A stretch of 64,000 nt of DNA from JASHVB01 sp963780805 (GCA_963780805.1 CAWADP010000007.1:248001-312000); one strand, 5' to 3'. Shown: positions 52,465 through 62,676, counted from the first letter of the stretch. Made by a program: numbers and translations. The notes: generated by a model from the sequence alone, not told the origin.

Positions 52465-53346
52465 ATGACGGTCTCCTTGATCGCCGCTCAGTTCCTCAGC
52501 GGGCTGACCACGGCGATGTTCTTGTTCCTGATCGCCTCGGGCCTGTCGCTCGTATTCGGTGTCATGCGCGTGCTGAACTTCGCGCATGGCTCGTTCTACA
52601 TGATCGGCGCCTACATGGCGTGGCAGGTGGTGACGTGGCTGCAGCCGACCGGCGGCGCGTTCTGGATCGCCGCGCTCGCCTCCGGGCTCAGCGTGGCCTT
52701 GCTCGGCGGCATCGTGGAGCGCCTGCTGTTGCGTCACCTCTACGGCCTCGAGGAACTCTATCAACTGCTGTTCACCTACGCCCTGGTGCTGATCCTGGGA
52801 GACGCTGCCAAGTTCACCTGGGGCACCGATCAACTCTCGGTCCACCGTCCTCCGGTGCTGGACGGCGGCTTTTCCCTGCTCGGCACAACGCTGCCATATT
52901 ATAATTTGTTCATCATCGTGGTTGGCCCGGCGATCGCCATCACCGGCGGGTTGATACTGAGCCGCAGCGCGGCGGGGCGGATGCTGCGTGCCGCCGCGGC
53001 GGACCGGGAAATGGTCGGCGCGCTCGGGGCGAACGTCGGCGCGCTCTATACCGGGATGTTCGTCGTCAGCTCCTTCCTTGCCGGTCTCGCCGGTGCGCTG
53101 ATCACCCCGATCGAGAGCGTCGTGCCCGGCATGGACGTGCAGATCATCGTCGATGCCTTCATCGTCGTGGTGATCGGCGGGTTGGGATCGTTCTGGGGCA
53201 CCTTCTGGGGTGCCATGATCTACGGCCAGACGCTGTCGTTCGGCATCCTGGCGTTCCCGCAGTTCTCGTTGTTCTCGGTGTTCGCGCTGATGGCGGTGGT
53301 ACTCATCGTGCGTCCCTGGGGCTTGTTCGGACGACCGATTCGATGA
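52465..53346 (+). CDS. livH: Branched-chain-type ABC transporter permease LivH
   Basis: 293 residues, about eight membrane helices. LivH features: ASGLSLVFGVMRVLNFAHGS near the N-terminus, LYGLEELYQLLFTYALVLIL, and GALITPIESVVPGMDVQIIV, then IVVVIGGLGSFWGTFWGAMI. Its stop overlaps the livM start (ATGA), so the two permeases are translationally coupled. GCAGGGAG lies somewhat far upstream of the ATG at 52465. Confidence 0.94.
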   Translation: MTVSLIAAQFLSGLTTAMFLFLIASGLSLVFGVMRVLNFAHGSFYMIGAYMAWQVVTWLQPTGGAFWIAALASGLSVALLGGIVERLLLRHLYGLEELYQLLFTYALVLILGDAAKFTWGTDQLSVHRPPVLDGGFSLLGTTLPYYNLFIIVVGPAIAITGGLILSRSAAGRMLRAAAADREMVGALGANVGALYTGMFVVSSFLAGLAGALITPIESVVPGMDVQIIVDAFIVVVIGGLGSFWGTFWGAMIYGQTLSFGILAFPQFSLFSVFALMAVVLIVRPWGLFGRPIR

Positions 53347-54362
53347 GCATTCCGCTCAGCCGAGCGCTGCCCCGCCCGGCCGTTCCCGCCATCCGCCGCG
53401 TGCCGTGGACGCTGCTGGTCTTCCTGCTGATGCTGCCGATGCCCTGGATCGGCTCGCGCTACGACACGTTCCTCGCCACGCAGATCATCATCGACGCACT
53501 GTTCGCCGTCAGTTTGAACCTGCTGCTTGGAACAACCGGGTTGGTGTCGTTCGGGCACGTCGCCTATTTCGGTATCGGCGCCTATGTCTGCGGCATCCTT
53601 ATGAAGACCTACGGTGTGCCGTTCGTCATCGCCTTTCCCGCCTCCGGGATCGGGGCGGCGGCATTCTCACTGGTGTTCGGGTTCTTCTGCGTGCGACTAA
53701 CAAAAATCTACTTCGCCATGCTGACGCTGGCATTCTCGCAGATCATCTGGGCGGTCTGCTTCAAGTGGAATGCGGTCACCGGGGGCGATCAGGGCATCGC
53801 CGACGTGCCGTTTCCGAACATGCACTGGATGGCGTTCATCCCCGGTGTCGACGACCTTACCGAAAACAGCCGGTTCTATTTGATGACCTTGACCCTGGCC
53901 GCGCTGTCGATCGCTGCGATCGGGCAGATCACGCGCTCCCCGTACGGGCGGATGCTGACGGCGATCCGCGACAACCGTGAACGTGCGGCGTTCATCGGTC
54001 TGAACGTGCGCGCCTATGAGCTGTCGGTCTTCGTGGTGGCAGGCGGTTTCGCCGGGCTGGCCGGCGCGCTGTACGGCATCTTCACGCGTGGCGTGTTCCC
54101 CGACTACGTGTTCTGGCCGCAATCGGCCCAGGTCATGATCATGGCCATTCTGGGCGGGATGAACTTCTTCTGGGGACCACCGGTCGGTGCCCTCGTCCTG
54201 GACTATTTGAATCAGGAGATCACGAATTATACGCAATACTGGCCGTTCGTACTGGGCACCATTCTGCTGATCCTGCTGTTCGCCCTGCCGGGCGGCGTGG
54301 TGGGTGGCCTCGACAAGCTGTTCCGCTTCCTGCGGCGACGCATGGCGCGGCGCTTGAGATGA
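53343..54362 (+). CDS. livM: Branched-chain-type ABC transporter permease LivM
   Basis: 339 residues, second membrane subunit. LLGTTGLVSFGHVAYFGIGA, FYLMTLTLAALSIAAIGQIT, AIRDNRERAAFIGLNVRAYE (the loop contacting the ATPases) and IMAILGGMNFFWGPPVGALV are typical. ATG at 53343 overlaps the livH stop. livG begins 13 bases after its stop. Confidence 0.95.
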   Translation: MSIPLSRALPRPAVPAIRRVPWTLLVFLLMLPMPWIGSRYDTFLATQIIIDALFAVSLNLLLGTTGLVSFGHVAYFGIGAYVCGILMKTYGVPFVIAFPASGIGAAAFSLVFGFFCVRLTKIYFAMLTLAFSQIIWAVCFKWNAVTGGDQGIADVPFPNMHWMAFIPGVDDLTENSRFYLMTLTLAALSIAAIGQITRSPYGRMLTAIRDNRERAAFIGLNVRAYELSVFVVAGGFAGLAGALYGIFTRGVFPDYVFWPQSAQVMIMAILGGMNFFWGPPVGALVLDYLNQEITNYTQYWPFVLGTILLILLFALPGGVVGGLDKLFRFLRRRMARRLR

Positions 54363-54375
54363 CCGGCACGGCGCG

Positions 54376-55113
54376 ATGCTCGAAATAACCGGGCTGAGAA
54401 AATCGTTCTCCGGCTTTGTCGCGGTACGCGATGTCAGCCTGACGGTCGATACGCGGCAGATCGCCGCCGTGATCGGCCCCAACGGCGCCGGCAAGTCGAC
54501 CTTCTTCAACCTGGTCACCGGCCATCTGCGCTCCGACGCTGGACGGGTGGTGCTGGACGGGCGCGACGTGACCGGCCTGCCGCCGCATCGGATCTGCGCG
54601 CTGGGCATGGGACGGTCGTTCCAATTGACCAACATCTTCCCCCGCCTGACCGTATTGCAGAACGTACAGGCCGCGCTGCTGGCGCATCGAGGCCGCGGCC
54701 GTGACTTCTGGTCGCGATCGGAAACGGTCTTTCGAGACGATGCCGAGGCGCTGCTGGCGTCGATCGGCCTTGGCGCGGTGGCGGACCTCACCGCTGGCAC
54801 GCTGGCCTATGGCAACCAGAAGCAGCTCGAGTTGGGCATCGCCTTGGCCTCCGACCCGAAGGTGCTGCTGCTGGATGAACCCACCGCCGGCATGTCGGCG
54901 GGGGAAACCCACGAAACCATCGCCCTGCTGCAACGCATCGCCGCCGAGCGCGGCCTGACGCTGCTGTTCACCGAGCATGACATGGCGGTGGTGTTCCGCA
55001 TCGCACAGAAGATCGCCGTGCTCTACCAGGGCCGCAAGCTGGCTGAAGGTTCTCCCGAGGAGGTGCGCGCGAATTCCGAAGTGCGCCGCGTCTATCTGGG
55101 AGAGCATGCCTGA
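54376..55113 (+). CDS. livG: Branched-chain-type ABC transporter ATPase LivG
   Basis: 245 residues. Walker A IGPNGAGKSTFFNL near residue 37, Q-loop GMGRSFQLTNIFPRL, signature YGNQKQLELGIALAS (a YGxQK variant usual in LivG), Walker B KVLLLDEPTAGMSAGE and switch LFTEHDMAVVF. ATG at 54376. The stop codon shares a base with the livF start. Confidence 0.95.
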   Translation: MLEITGLRKSFSGFVAVRDVSLTVDTRQIAAVIGPNGAGKSTFFNLVTGHLRSDAGRVVLDGRDVTGLPPHRICALGMGRSFQLTNIFPRLTVLQNVQAALLAHRGRGRDFWSRSETVFRDDAEALLASIGLGAVADLTAGTLAYGNQKQLELGIALASDPKVLLLDEPTAGMSAGETHETIALLQRIAAERGLTLLFTEHDMAVVFRIAQKIAVLYQGRKLAEGSPEEVRANSEVRRVYLGEHA

Positions 55114-55817
55114 TGCCTCTCCTGTCGGTCGAGAACATCCGCACCGCCTACGGCTTGAGCCAGGTGTTGTTCGGCATCTCGCTGGACGTGGAGCAAGGCG
55201 AATGCGTCTGCTTGCTGGGGCGGAATGGGGTTGGCAAGTCGACCACCATGCGCTCGATCATGGGGCTGACGCCGCCGCGTTCCGGGCGCGTGGTGTGGCG
55301 CGGGCGGGACGTCGCGGGATGGGCACCGTATCGGATCGCGCGCGCCGGGATCGGCTTCGTGCCGGAGGACCGGCGCATCTTCGCCGAACTGAGCGTGTGG
55401 GAGAACCTGGACGTCGCCGCGCGGGCAGCCCGCCGCCCGGGGCGGTGGACCATCGACAGCGTCTGCGAATTGTTCCCGGTGCTGGCGGAGCGGCGCGATC
55501 AGCGCGGCGGGTTCCTGTCCGGCGGCGAGCAGCAGATGCTGACGATCGCGCGGGCGCTGGTGGGGAATCCGGAACTGTTGCTGCTGGACGAGCCGTCGGA
55601 AGGATTGGCGCCGCTGATCGTCGCTCTGCTGCGGGAGAAGATTTCCGAACTCAAGGCGGAGGGGCTAACGATCTTGCTGGCAGAGCAGGGGGTGGCGTTT
55701 TCACTGGCGCTGGCCGATCGCGTGTATGTGTTGGAGAAGGGGGCGGTGCGGCATTCGGGACCCGCGGCGGAACTGCGGGAAGATTCGGCGCTGTTGGATC
55801 GGCTGATGGCACTGTAG
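55113..55817 (+). CDS. livF: Branched-chain-type ABC transporter ATPase LivF
   Basis: 234 residues. Walker A LLGRNGVGKSTTMRS, signature LSGGEQQMLTIARAL, Walker B ELLLLDEPSEGLAPL and switch region LLAEQGVAFSLALADRVY, with ITRAGIGFVPEDRR-type text reading IARAGIGFVPEDRRIF. Last gene of the operon. A short hairpin (GGTGG, loop of 8, CCACC at 55820-55837) follows the stop and may help terminate the transcript. Confidence 0.95.
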   Translation: MPLLSVENIRTAYGLSQVLFGISLDVEQGECVCLLGRNGVGKSTTMRSIMGLTPPRSGRVVWRGRDVAGWAPYRIARAGIGFVPEDRRIFAELSVWENLDVAARAARRPGRWTIDSVCELFPVLAERRDQRGGFLSGGEQQMLTIARALVGNPELLLLDEPSEGLAPLIVALLREKISELKAEGLTILLAEQGVAFSLALADRVYVLEKGAVRHSGPAAELREDSALLDRLMAL

Positions 55818-55993
55818 GCGGTGGTGCTTCGGCCACCTGCAGGTTGATAGCGAAGCAATGCCAGCCGATTGCGCCACTGCAATATTTACATATTCACACA
55901 TACAAAGACGCTGCGCCCTGTTGGCAATCCCTGCTAATGTCCGCCCCGCTGCTGTTGGGGTAAGCCGGCAGCATAACCGAGGGGATAAATCCG

Positions 55994-56305
55994 ATGATCA
56001 AGGTCAGCGTGCTCTATCCGGCCGGCGAAGGCGCAAAGTTCGACATGAATTACTATTGCAAGAGCCACATACCGATGGTCCGGGAAAAGCTTGGTGCAGC
56101 GTGCAAAAGCGTGGCAGTCGAAGAGGGGCTCGCCGGCGGCGCTCCCGGTGCGCCGCCAACTTATGTAGCGATGGGCCATCTCTATTTCGGCTCGGTCGCC
56201 GAATTCCAGGCCGCTCTCGCGCCGCACGAGGCTGCGATCATGGGTGATATTCCCAATTACACCAACATCCATCCGATACTCCAGGTCAGCGAGGTGAAGA
56301 TGTAG
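55994..56305 (+). CDS. EthD family protein
   Basis: 103 residues, a ferredoxin-like dimeric alpha-beta barrel. MIKVSVLYPAGEGAKFDMNY, then YCKSHIPMVREKLG (the EthD-type HIPMV element), GHLYFGSVAEFQAALAPHEA and IMGDIPNYTNIHPILQVSEV. EthD-like proteins act in ether or ring degradation, mostly without a known reaction. GAGGGG precedes the ATG. The 176 bases between livF and this gene hold only the small hairpin; no link to the transporter is evident. Confidence 0.93.
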   Translation: MIKVSVLYPAGEGAKFDMNYYCKSHIPMVREKLGAACKSVAVEEGLAGGAPGAPPTYVAMGHLYFGSVAEFQAALAPHEAAIMGDIPNYTNIHPILQVSEVKM

Positions 56306-56497
56306 GCTGTCAGTGGCGGCAATGCACAATGCCTGCCCTGAATATTGCCGCGGATATCCTGACTTTCTCATCTCTGGTGCGTGGCACCCAACCGCAGTTC
56401 CAAGTAGAATCAACCAGCCCGCCAGGTCACTCGCTGTGCGGGCTGGTATGAGTCCTACCTGCGGGAAGTAGATAATGATGGAGGAGCCGCGAGCAGC

Positions 56498-56893
56498 ATG
56501 AAAAAAGGCGCAACGACCAAGGGCGAATCCCCTTCTCGGCTGATCGACGCGAGGATCGAGGAACTGGACGACTGGAGGGGCAAGACGCTCTCCCATATGC
56601 GTGCTCTCATCAAGCAGGCGGACCCCGAAGTGGTCGAGGAGTGGAAGTGGCGAGGCGTTCCGGTGTGGTATCACGATGGAATGATCTGCACCGGCGAGAC
56701 GTACAAAAGCGTCGTGAAGCTGACTTTCGCCAAGGGCGCCTCGCTCAAGGACCCTTCACGTCTGTTCAACTCCAGCCTTGAAGGCAACACCAGGCGCGCT
56801 ATCGATTTGCATGAGGGTGATGAAGTGGATGCGGATGCCTTCAAGACGCTCATACGTGCGGCTGTGGCGCTGAACGGGTCTTCAGGCCGATAA
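56498..56893 (+). CDS. DUF1801 domain-containing protein
   Basis: 131 residues. SPSRLIDARIEELDDWRGKT, MRALIKQADPEVVEEWKWRG, PVWYHDGMICTGETYKSVVK and FNSSLEGNTRRAIDLHEGDE match the DUF1801/YdhG-like fold. Function unknown; members are small cytosolic proteins. GGAGGAG lies about 11 bases before the ATG. The 192 bases upstream (56306-56497) hold no other gene. Confidence 0.92.
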   Translation: MKKGATTKGESPSRLIDARIEELDDWRGKTLSHMRALIKQADPEVVEEWKWRGVPVWYHDGMICTGETYKSVVKLTFAKGASLKDPSRLFNSSLEGNTRRAIDLHEGDEVDADAFKTLIRAAVALNGSSGR

Positions 56894-57652
56894 TTGGACG
56901 CGGCTCCTCAGGGCGTGACCAGAATGGAGCAGCAACCACAAAACCAGCAGACCCCACTCTACTGAAAATTGCCGCGACGGGACCATAGGTAGGTATCAGC
57001 GATCAGGTCATAGCCGGACGCGACCAGTTTCTTGATGTCGTGGGTATCAAGCGCACTCGCTCGCGGGTTCAAGGAATATGGGGCCGTTGCAGGGGACCAG
57101 CAGGCCTTTTGCCGCCACGTCATGCTCGCCGCGGCGCACCAGCGGGCCCGACGCCCGCACCGCCGCCTCCGCCCCTTCCGGGGCAAGCCGTAGGGCGGGC
57201 AACAAGGCGGCCCGCGCCGCGGCGGCGTCGCCCCGACGTTCCAGCCCATTCCGGGCAGAGATTGCGCCCCGGCATGCGCCGGCTCCGCGCGACGGCGCGG
57301 CGCAGCGATCCCACCGCGTTGGAGGTCGGGCCTCAGCGCGGCGTGTGCCGCCGCAAGCCAGTCGGCGCGCGCGGGCCCGATGACACCATAATGTAACATT
57401 TCCGGTCGCTGATTGATAGCATGCGGGACAACGGCAGATGCACACATCCGGGGCTTGTCACATCAACTCGGTCCGGGTAAAGCGGCGCCCATCGCGCCGG
57501 CCTCGCTTCCCCCCTGGCTTCCCCCTGGCGCGAGACCCTCCGCCCGCCTGCTGTTCAATTACACCACGCCAGCGCAACCACACCCTAGCCACGGCCTTGG
57601 AGCTGGCCTAGAACGCCGCCCAACGCCAACAAAACCCCAAGAGGAAACGCCC
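56894..57652. other. 759-base stretch with degenerate coding traces
   Basis: No intact gene seen. On the minus strand, 56959-57050 reads DTHDIKKLVASGYDLIADTY, like the start of a class I methyltransferase, but it stops after WSRRGNFQ. Just upstream in another frame, 57047-57260 reads GLERRGDAAAARAALLPALR followed by LVRRGEHDVAAKGLLV, like a TPR stretch. TPR-methyltransferase fusions exist in related bacteria, so this could be a wrecked copy. The evidence is thin. The last 100 bases should hold the promoter for the VapB-like gene. Confidence 0.35.
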
Positions 57653-57901
57653 ATGTCTGACACACTGCGGATCGAGCGTGAGGACGCGTGCAGTCTGGCC
57701 GCCGAGTTGGCCGCGCTGACGGGTGAAAGCCTTGAGTGGGTCGTGTTGACCGCCTTGCAGGAGAGGTTCGAGCGCGAGCGCGCCCGTCGTGCCTGGCAGG
57801 ACCGGATCATGGCGATCACCCGGGAGGTCGCTACCAGCCTGCGCGATCCTGCGGCCAACGACCGCGGAGCCGGTTCCATGCGGCGCGTCGCCGCCGGGTA
57901 G
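57653..57901 (+). CDS. VapB-type antitoxin (PSK transcription-factor family), orphan
   Basis: 82 residues from the ATG at 57653 (AAGAGGAAACG upstream). DTLRIEREDACSLAAELAAL followed by TGESLEWVVLTALQERFERE matches the Rv0623/PSK-type antitoxin pattern (AxELAALTGES then a basic helix). The usual downstream vapC toxin is absent: the next gene, 22 bases on, is glyS. So it is an orphan or a leftover. It may bind its own promoter. Confidence 0.8.
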   Translation: MSDTLRIEREDACSLAAELAALTGESLEWVVLTALQERFERERARRAWQDRIMAITREVATSLRDPAANDRGAGSMRRVAAG

Positions 57902-57923
57902 CCGGGCCACAGAAGGATGCCGT

Positions 57924-59993
57924 ATGCCGGAGTTCTTTCTCGAACTGTTCTCTGAGGAAATTCCGGCCCGTATGCAGGCCCGCGCAGCCGAGGACCTCGC
58001 CCGGCTGACCGCTGAGGCGTTGGCTCCGTTGTCGCCTGCGGACCTTGTCACCTACTCCGGCCCACGCCGCATTGCCCTGGCGGCGCAGGTGGCGTCCGAG
58101 GTCGCCGCCAGCCAGACTGCCGAACGCGGCCCCCGCGCCAACGCACCGCCCCAGGCGCTCGACGGCTTCCTGCGTAAACAAGGCGCGACCCGAGAGCAAC
58201 TCCGGCACGAAGGCGACTACTGGGTGCTGCACAAGACGTCCGCCGCGGTGATGGCGACGTCGCTGATAGCCACCGCCCTGCCGCCGCTGCTGCGCCGCTT
58301 CCCCTGGCCCAAGTCGATGCGCTGGGGCGCGGGCAGCGCGTTTACCTGGGTACGTCCGCTGCGCCGCATCACCTGCCTGCTCGGTGGCGCCGTCGTGCCG
58401 TTCGACCTGCGCGAGGGCGACGACGATGGCCACGGCCTCGCTGCCGGCAACCTGACCGAGGGCCACCGGTTCCACGCCCCCGGAGCCTTCGCCGTGGAAG
58501 GCCGTGCCGACTGGGCGGGCCGGCTGCGCGCCCATTGTGTGCTGGTCGGTGCCGCGGAGCGCAAGCGCCTGATCGCGGACGGCATCCGCGACCTTGCCGC
58601 CGCCCGCCAGCTTACCGTGGTGGACGATCCCGGCTTGCTCGACGAGGTCGCCGGCCTGGTGGAATGGCCCGTCCCCCTGCTCGGGCGCATCGCGGACGAA
58701 CACATGGACCTGCCGCCGGAGGTCATGCAGGTCTCCATGCGCGTCAACCAGCGGTATTTCGCGCTGCGCACGGCGGACGGCCGCACTGCCCCCTGGTTCG
58801 CCTTCGTCGCCAACGTGGAGGCGGCCGACGGCGGCGCCACCATCATCGCCGGCAACGAGCGCGTGCTGCGCGCCCGCTTCGCGGACGCTCGCCATTTCTG
58901 GGACCTGGACCGCAGGGCGCGCCTGGAATCCCGGGTGCCGCTGCTGGAGCATGTCACCTTCCACGCCAGGCTGGGCAGCCAGGGCGACCGGGTGCGCCGC
59001 CTGAGGCAGCTCGCGCAGCACATCGCCCCGCACGTCCACGCTGCGCCTGCCCTGGCCGAACGGGCTGCCGAATTGGCCAAGGCCGACCTGGTCTCCGGCA
59101 TGGTGGGCGAGTTCCCGGAGCTGCAGGGCATCATGGGCCGCTACTACGCCCTGCACGACGGCGAGGATCGCCTGGTCGCCGACGCCATCCGCGACCATTA
59201 CGCGCCGAAGGGTCCCTCGGATGCGGTGCCCGCCGATCCGGTCTCGATCGCCGTGGCGCTGGCCGACAAGCTGGACCTGCTGGCCGGCTTCTTCGCCATC
59301 GGCGAGAAGCCGACCGGCGCCGGGGACCCGTATGCGCTGCGCCGCGCCGCGCTGGGCATCATCCGCATCATCCGCGAGCACAAGCTGCGCCTGCACCTGT
59401 TGCCGCTAATCGAGGTGGCCGGGCAGGAGCTGCACCACCACGGCGTCCACCCGGTGCCGCCGGGGGACATCCTGGAGTTCCTGGCCGAGCGGCTGCGCGT
59501 CCAGCTCCGCGCCGAGGGCGCCCGACACGACGTACTGGCCGCGGTTTTCTCCGCCGCCGGAGAGCATGGGCCGGATGACGACCTGACCCGCCTGCTGGCG
59601 CGCGCCGATGCGGTGACCGGGCTGCTGGGATCTCCGGAAGGCGCCGACCTGCTGACCGCCTATCGCCGCGCCGCCAATATCCTGCGCATCGAGGAACGGA
59701 AGGATGGCCCTCACCGCGCCGCCCCCGACCCCTCCTTGTTCCATGAATCCGCCGAGATTGATCTAGGTCATGCCCTGCAAGCCACGAATGAGGTACAAGC
59801 GCTGCTGGAGCAGGAGCGGTATGGCGCGGCGATGACGGCCTTGGCCCGGCTGCGGGGCCCGATCGACGCATTCTTTGATCGCGTCACTGTCAACGCGCCG
59901 GAGCCCGATTTGCGTCGTAATCGCTTGCGACTTCTCAACCTTCTTAGGGCGAGCTTGAATCGGGTCGCTGACTTCTCCCGGATCGAAGGCTGA
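57924..59993 (+). CDS. glyS: Glycine--tRNA ligase beta subunit
   Basis: 689 residues. Beta chain of the bacterial heterotetrameric glycyl-tRNA synthetase, which charges tRNA-Gly together with GlyQ. MPEFFLELFSEEIPARMQAR is the conserved N-terminus. Later motifs: GPRRIALAAQV, FPWPKSMRWG, EVMQVSMRVNQRYFALR, FVANVEAADGGATIIAGNER, VGEFPELQGIMGRYYA and the C-terminal anticodon-binding-type helical region. Start ATG at 57924, AGAAGGA upstream. In many relatives glyQ is directly upstream; here it is not in the window. ppdK follows 11 bases downstream. Confidence 0.96.
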   Translation: MPEFFLELFSEEIPARMQARAAEDLARLTAEALAPLSPADLVTYSGPRRIALAAQVASEVAASQTAERGPRANAPPQALDGFLRKQGATREQLRHEGDYWVLHKTSAAVMATSLIATALPPLLRRFPWPKSMRWGAGSAFTWVRPLRRITCLLGGAVVPFDLREGDDDGHGLAAGNLTEGHRFHAPGAFAVEGRADWAGRLRAHCVLVGAAERKRLIADGIRDLAAARQLTVVDDPGLLDEVAGLVEWPVPLLGRIADEHMDLPPEVMQVSMRVNQRYFALRTADGRTAPWFAFVANVEAADGGATIIAGNERVLRARFADARHFWDLDRRARLESRVPLLEHVTFHARLGSQGDRVRRLRQLAQHIAPHVHAAPALAERAAELAKADLVSGMVGEFPELQGIMGRYYALHDGEDRLVADAIRDHYAPKGPSDAVPADPVSIAVALADKLDLLAGFFAIGEKPTGAGDPYALRRAALGIIRIIREHKLRLHLLPLIEVAGQELHHHGVHPVPPGDILEFLAERLRVQLRAEGARHDVLAAVFSAAGEHGPDDDLTRLLARADAVTGLLGSPEGADLLTAYRRAANILRIEERKDGPHRAAPDPSLFHESAEIDLGHALQATNEVQALLEQERYGAAMTALARLRGPIDAFFDRVTVNAPEPDLRRNRLRLLNLLRASLNRVADFSRIEG

Positions 59994-60004
59994 AGGGGAT
60001 TGCC

Positions 60005-62676
60005 ATGACCAAGTGGGTGTACAGCTTTGGGGCAGGCCACAACGAGGGCCGCGCGGACATGAAGAACCTGCTCGGCGGCAAGGGGGCCAACCTCGCCGAG
60101 ATGGCCTCGATCGGCCTGCCGGTGCCGCCCGGCTTTACCATCACCACCGAGGTCTGCACCGCCTTCTATGAGAACAACCGGCAATATCCCGGTGATCTGC
60201 AGGATCAGGTCTTCACCGCCCTGGGCCGGATCGAGCAATCCGTCGGCCGCAAGTTCGGCAACCGGAAGGACCCGCTGCTGGTGTCGGTTCGCTCCGGCGC
60301 CCGTGTGTCGATGCCCGGCATGATGGACACGGTGCTGAACCTGGGGCTGAACGACGTGACGGTGGACGGCCTGGCCGCCGCCGCCGATGACCCGCGCTTC
60401 GCCTGGGACTCCTACCGCCGCTTCATTCAGATGTACGGCTCGGTGGTGCTGGGCGTGGATCACCACCGGTTCGAGGAAATCATAGAGCATGCGAAGCTGG
60501 ATACCGGGGTCACCGAGGATACGGCGCTGACGGCGCAGGACTGGAAGCGCGTGGCGGACGCCTACAAGGACATGGTGGCGCAGGAGACCGGCAAGCCGTT
60601 CCCGCAGGACCCGCAGGAGCAATTGTGGGGCGCCGTCGGCGCGGTGTTCGGAAGCTGGATGAACCACCGCGCGATCACCTATCGCCGGCTGCACGACATT
60701 CCCGCCGAGTGGGGCACCGCCGTCAACGTCCAGGCCATGGTGTACGGCAACATGGGCGACGACTGCGCCACCGGTGTGTGCTTCACCCGCGACCCGTCCA
60801 CTGGGGAGAACGCCTTCTATGGCGAGTACCTGGTGAATGCGCAGGGCGAGGACGTGGTGGCCGGCATTCGCACGCCGCAGCCCGTCTCCAAGGCCAACGC
60901 CAAGCCGGGCGAGACGCCGATGGAAGCGGTGATGCCGGACGCCTATGCCGAGCTGCTGCAGGTGCGCGAGACACTGGAAAAGCACTACCGCGACATGCAG
61001 GACCTGGAGTTCACGGTCCAGAAGCACAAGCTGTACATGTTGCAGACTCGCAACGGAAAGCGCACCACGGCAGCCAGCCTGAAGATGGCGGTGGACATGG
61101 CGCGCGAGGGCCTGATCGACGAGGCCGAGGCGGTGCGCCGCGTCAACCCCTCGTCGCTGGACCAGTTGCTGCACCCGACGCTGGACCCGACGGCCCCGCG
61201 CACGCTGCTCGCCAAGGGCCTGCCAGCCAGCCCGGGCGCTGCGTCGGGTGGCGTGGTGTTCAGCGCCGACGAGGCGGAGAGCCGGGCCCAGAAGGGCGAG
61301 GCCATCATCCTGGTGCGCATCGAGACCAGCCCCGAGGACATCCACGGCATGCATGCCGCCCGCGGCATTCTGACCACACGTGGCGGCATGACCAGCCACG
61401 CGGCGGTGGTGGCGCGTGGCATGGGCCGGCCCTGCGTCGCGGGCGCCGGCGGCATTGCGGTGGACTACAACGCGCAGACGCTGTCGGCGGCGGGCAAGAC
61501 CGTGCGCGCCGGCGAGACGATCACTCTGGATGGCGCGACTGGCGAGGTGTTCATCGGCACCGTCGCCATGGTCGAGCCGGCCATGTCGGACGACTTCGCG
61601 ACGCTGATGGGGTGGGCCGACAAGGCGCGCCGGATGGGCGTGCGCGCCAACGCAGAGACGCCGCTGGACGCGGAAACCGCGCGCAAGTTTGGCGCCGAGG
61701 GCATCGGCCTGTCCCGCACCGAGCATATGTTCTTCGATCCAAAGCGGATCAGCGCGGTGCGGCAGATGATCATGGCGAGCGACGAGGCGGGCCGCCGCGC
61801 CGCCCTGGCCCGTTTGTTGCCCTACCAGCGGGAAGACTTCCGCGAGTTGTTCACCATCATGGCGGGGCTGCCGGTGACGATCCGGTTGCTCGATCCGCCG
61901 CTGCATGAATTCCTGCCGCATACCGACGCGGAGATGCAGGAAGTGGCGGAGGGGCTGGGCACCGACCTTGAATCGATGCGCCGCCGTGCCGCGGAGTTGG
62001 CGGAGGCGAACCCGATGCTGGGCCATCGCGGCTGCCGCCTGGGCATTTCCTACCCGGAAATCTACGAGATGCAGGCGCGGGCGATCTTCGAAGGCGCCCT
62101 GGCGGTGGGCAAGGAGACCGGTAACCCGCCGCACCCGGAGATCATGATCCCGCTGATCGCCACCCGCCGCGAGTTGGAGATCACGCGCGCGCAGGTGGAC
62201 AAGGTGGCGAAGGAGGTGTTCTCCGAGGCCGGCCCAGAAGATCGAGTACAGCGTCGGCACGATGATCGAACTGCCGCGCGCTGTGCTGGTGGCGGACAAG
62301 ATCGCCGAGATCGCCGACTTCTTCAGCTTCGGCACCAACGACCTGACGCAGACCGTATTCGGCCTGTCACGCGACGACGCGGGCAAGTTTCTGCCGAGAT
62401 ATGTCGAGGCGGGCATCCTGCCGAAGGATCCGTTCGTGTCGATCGACCCCGAAGGCGTTGGCGAGATGGTGCGCATCGCCGCGGAGAAGGGCCGGTCGGT
62501 GAAGAACGCACCTGAAGCTGGGCATCTGCGGCGAACATGGCGGCGACCCCGCCTCCATCGCACTGTGCGAGAAGATCGGGCTGGATTACGTGTCGTGCAG
62601 CCCGTACCGCGTGCCGGTGGCGCGGCTGGCGGCGGCGCAGGCAGCGCTGGGGGTGGAGAGCGACCGGACGGCGTAG
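60005..62676 (+). CDS. ppdK: Pyruvate, phosphate dikinase with two single-base frameshifts
   Basis: Interconverts pyruvate, ATP and phosphate with phosphoenolpyruvate, AMP and pyrophosphate. The N-terminal nucleotide-binding domain (MKNLLGGKGANLAEMASIGL, VSVRSGARVSMPGMMDTVLN), the swivelling phosphohistidine domain (GILTTRGGMTSHAAVVARGM) and most of the PEP domain (GIGLSRTEHMFF, GHRGCRLGISYPE) are in one frame. At about 62232 one extra base (GGCCCAG for GGCCAG) shifts the frame. In the next frame it continues QKIEYSVGTMIELPRAVLVA and FFSFGTNDLTQTVFGLSRDD. At about 62512 a second extra base shifts again to LKLGICGEHGGDPASIALCE and the end VESDRTA at 62676. Repaired length is about 889 residues, normal. 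Two independent hits in a conserved gene suggest sequence error. Confidence 0.9.

Noticed and set aside
57047..57445. A 132-codon minus-strand frame as a real TPR gene
   Set aside because: Only a fragment looks TPR-like, the rest is Arg/Cys-rich noise and the end lies in another frame; kept only as a degenerate trace.
60005..62676. Programmed frameshifting in ppdK
   Set aside because: No slippery heptamer or downstream pseudoknot was seen at the breaks, and PPDK is not known for it; extra bases are simpler.
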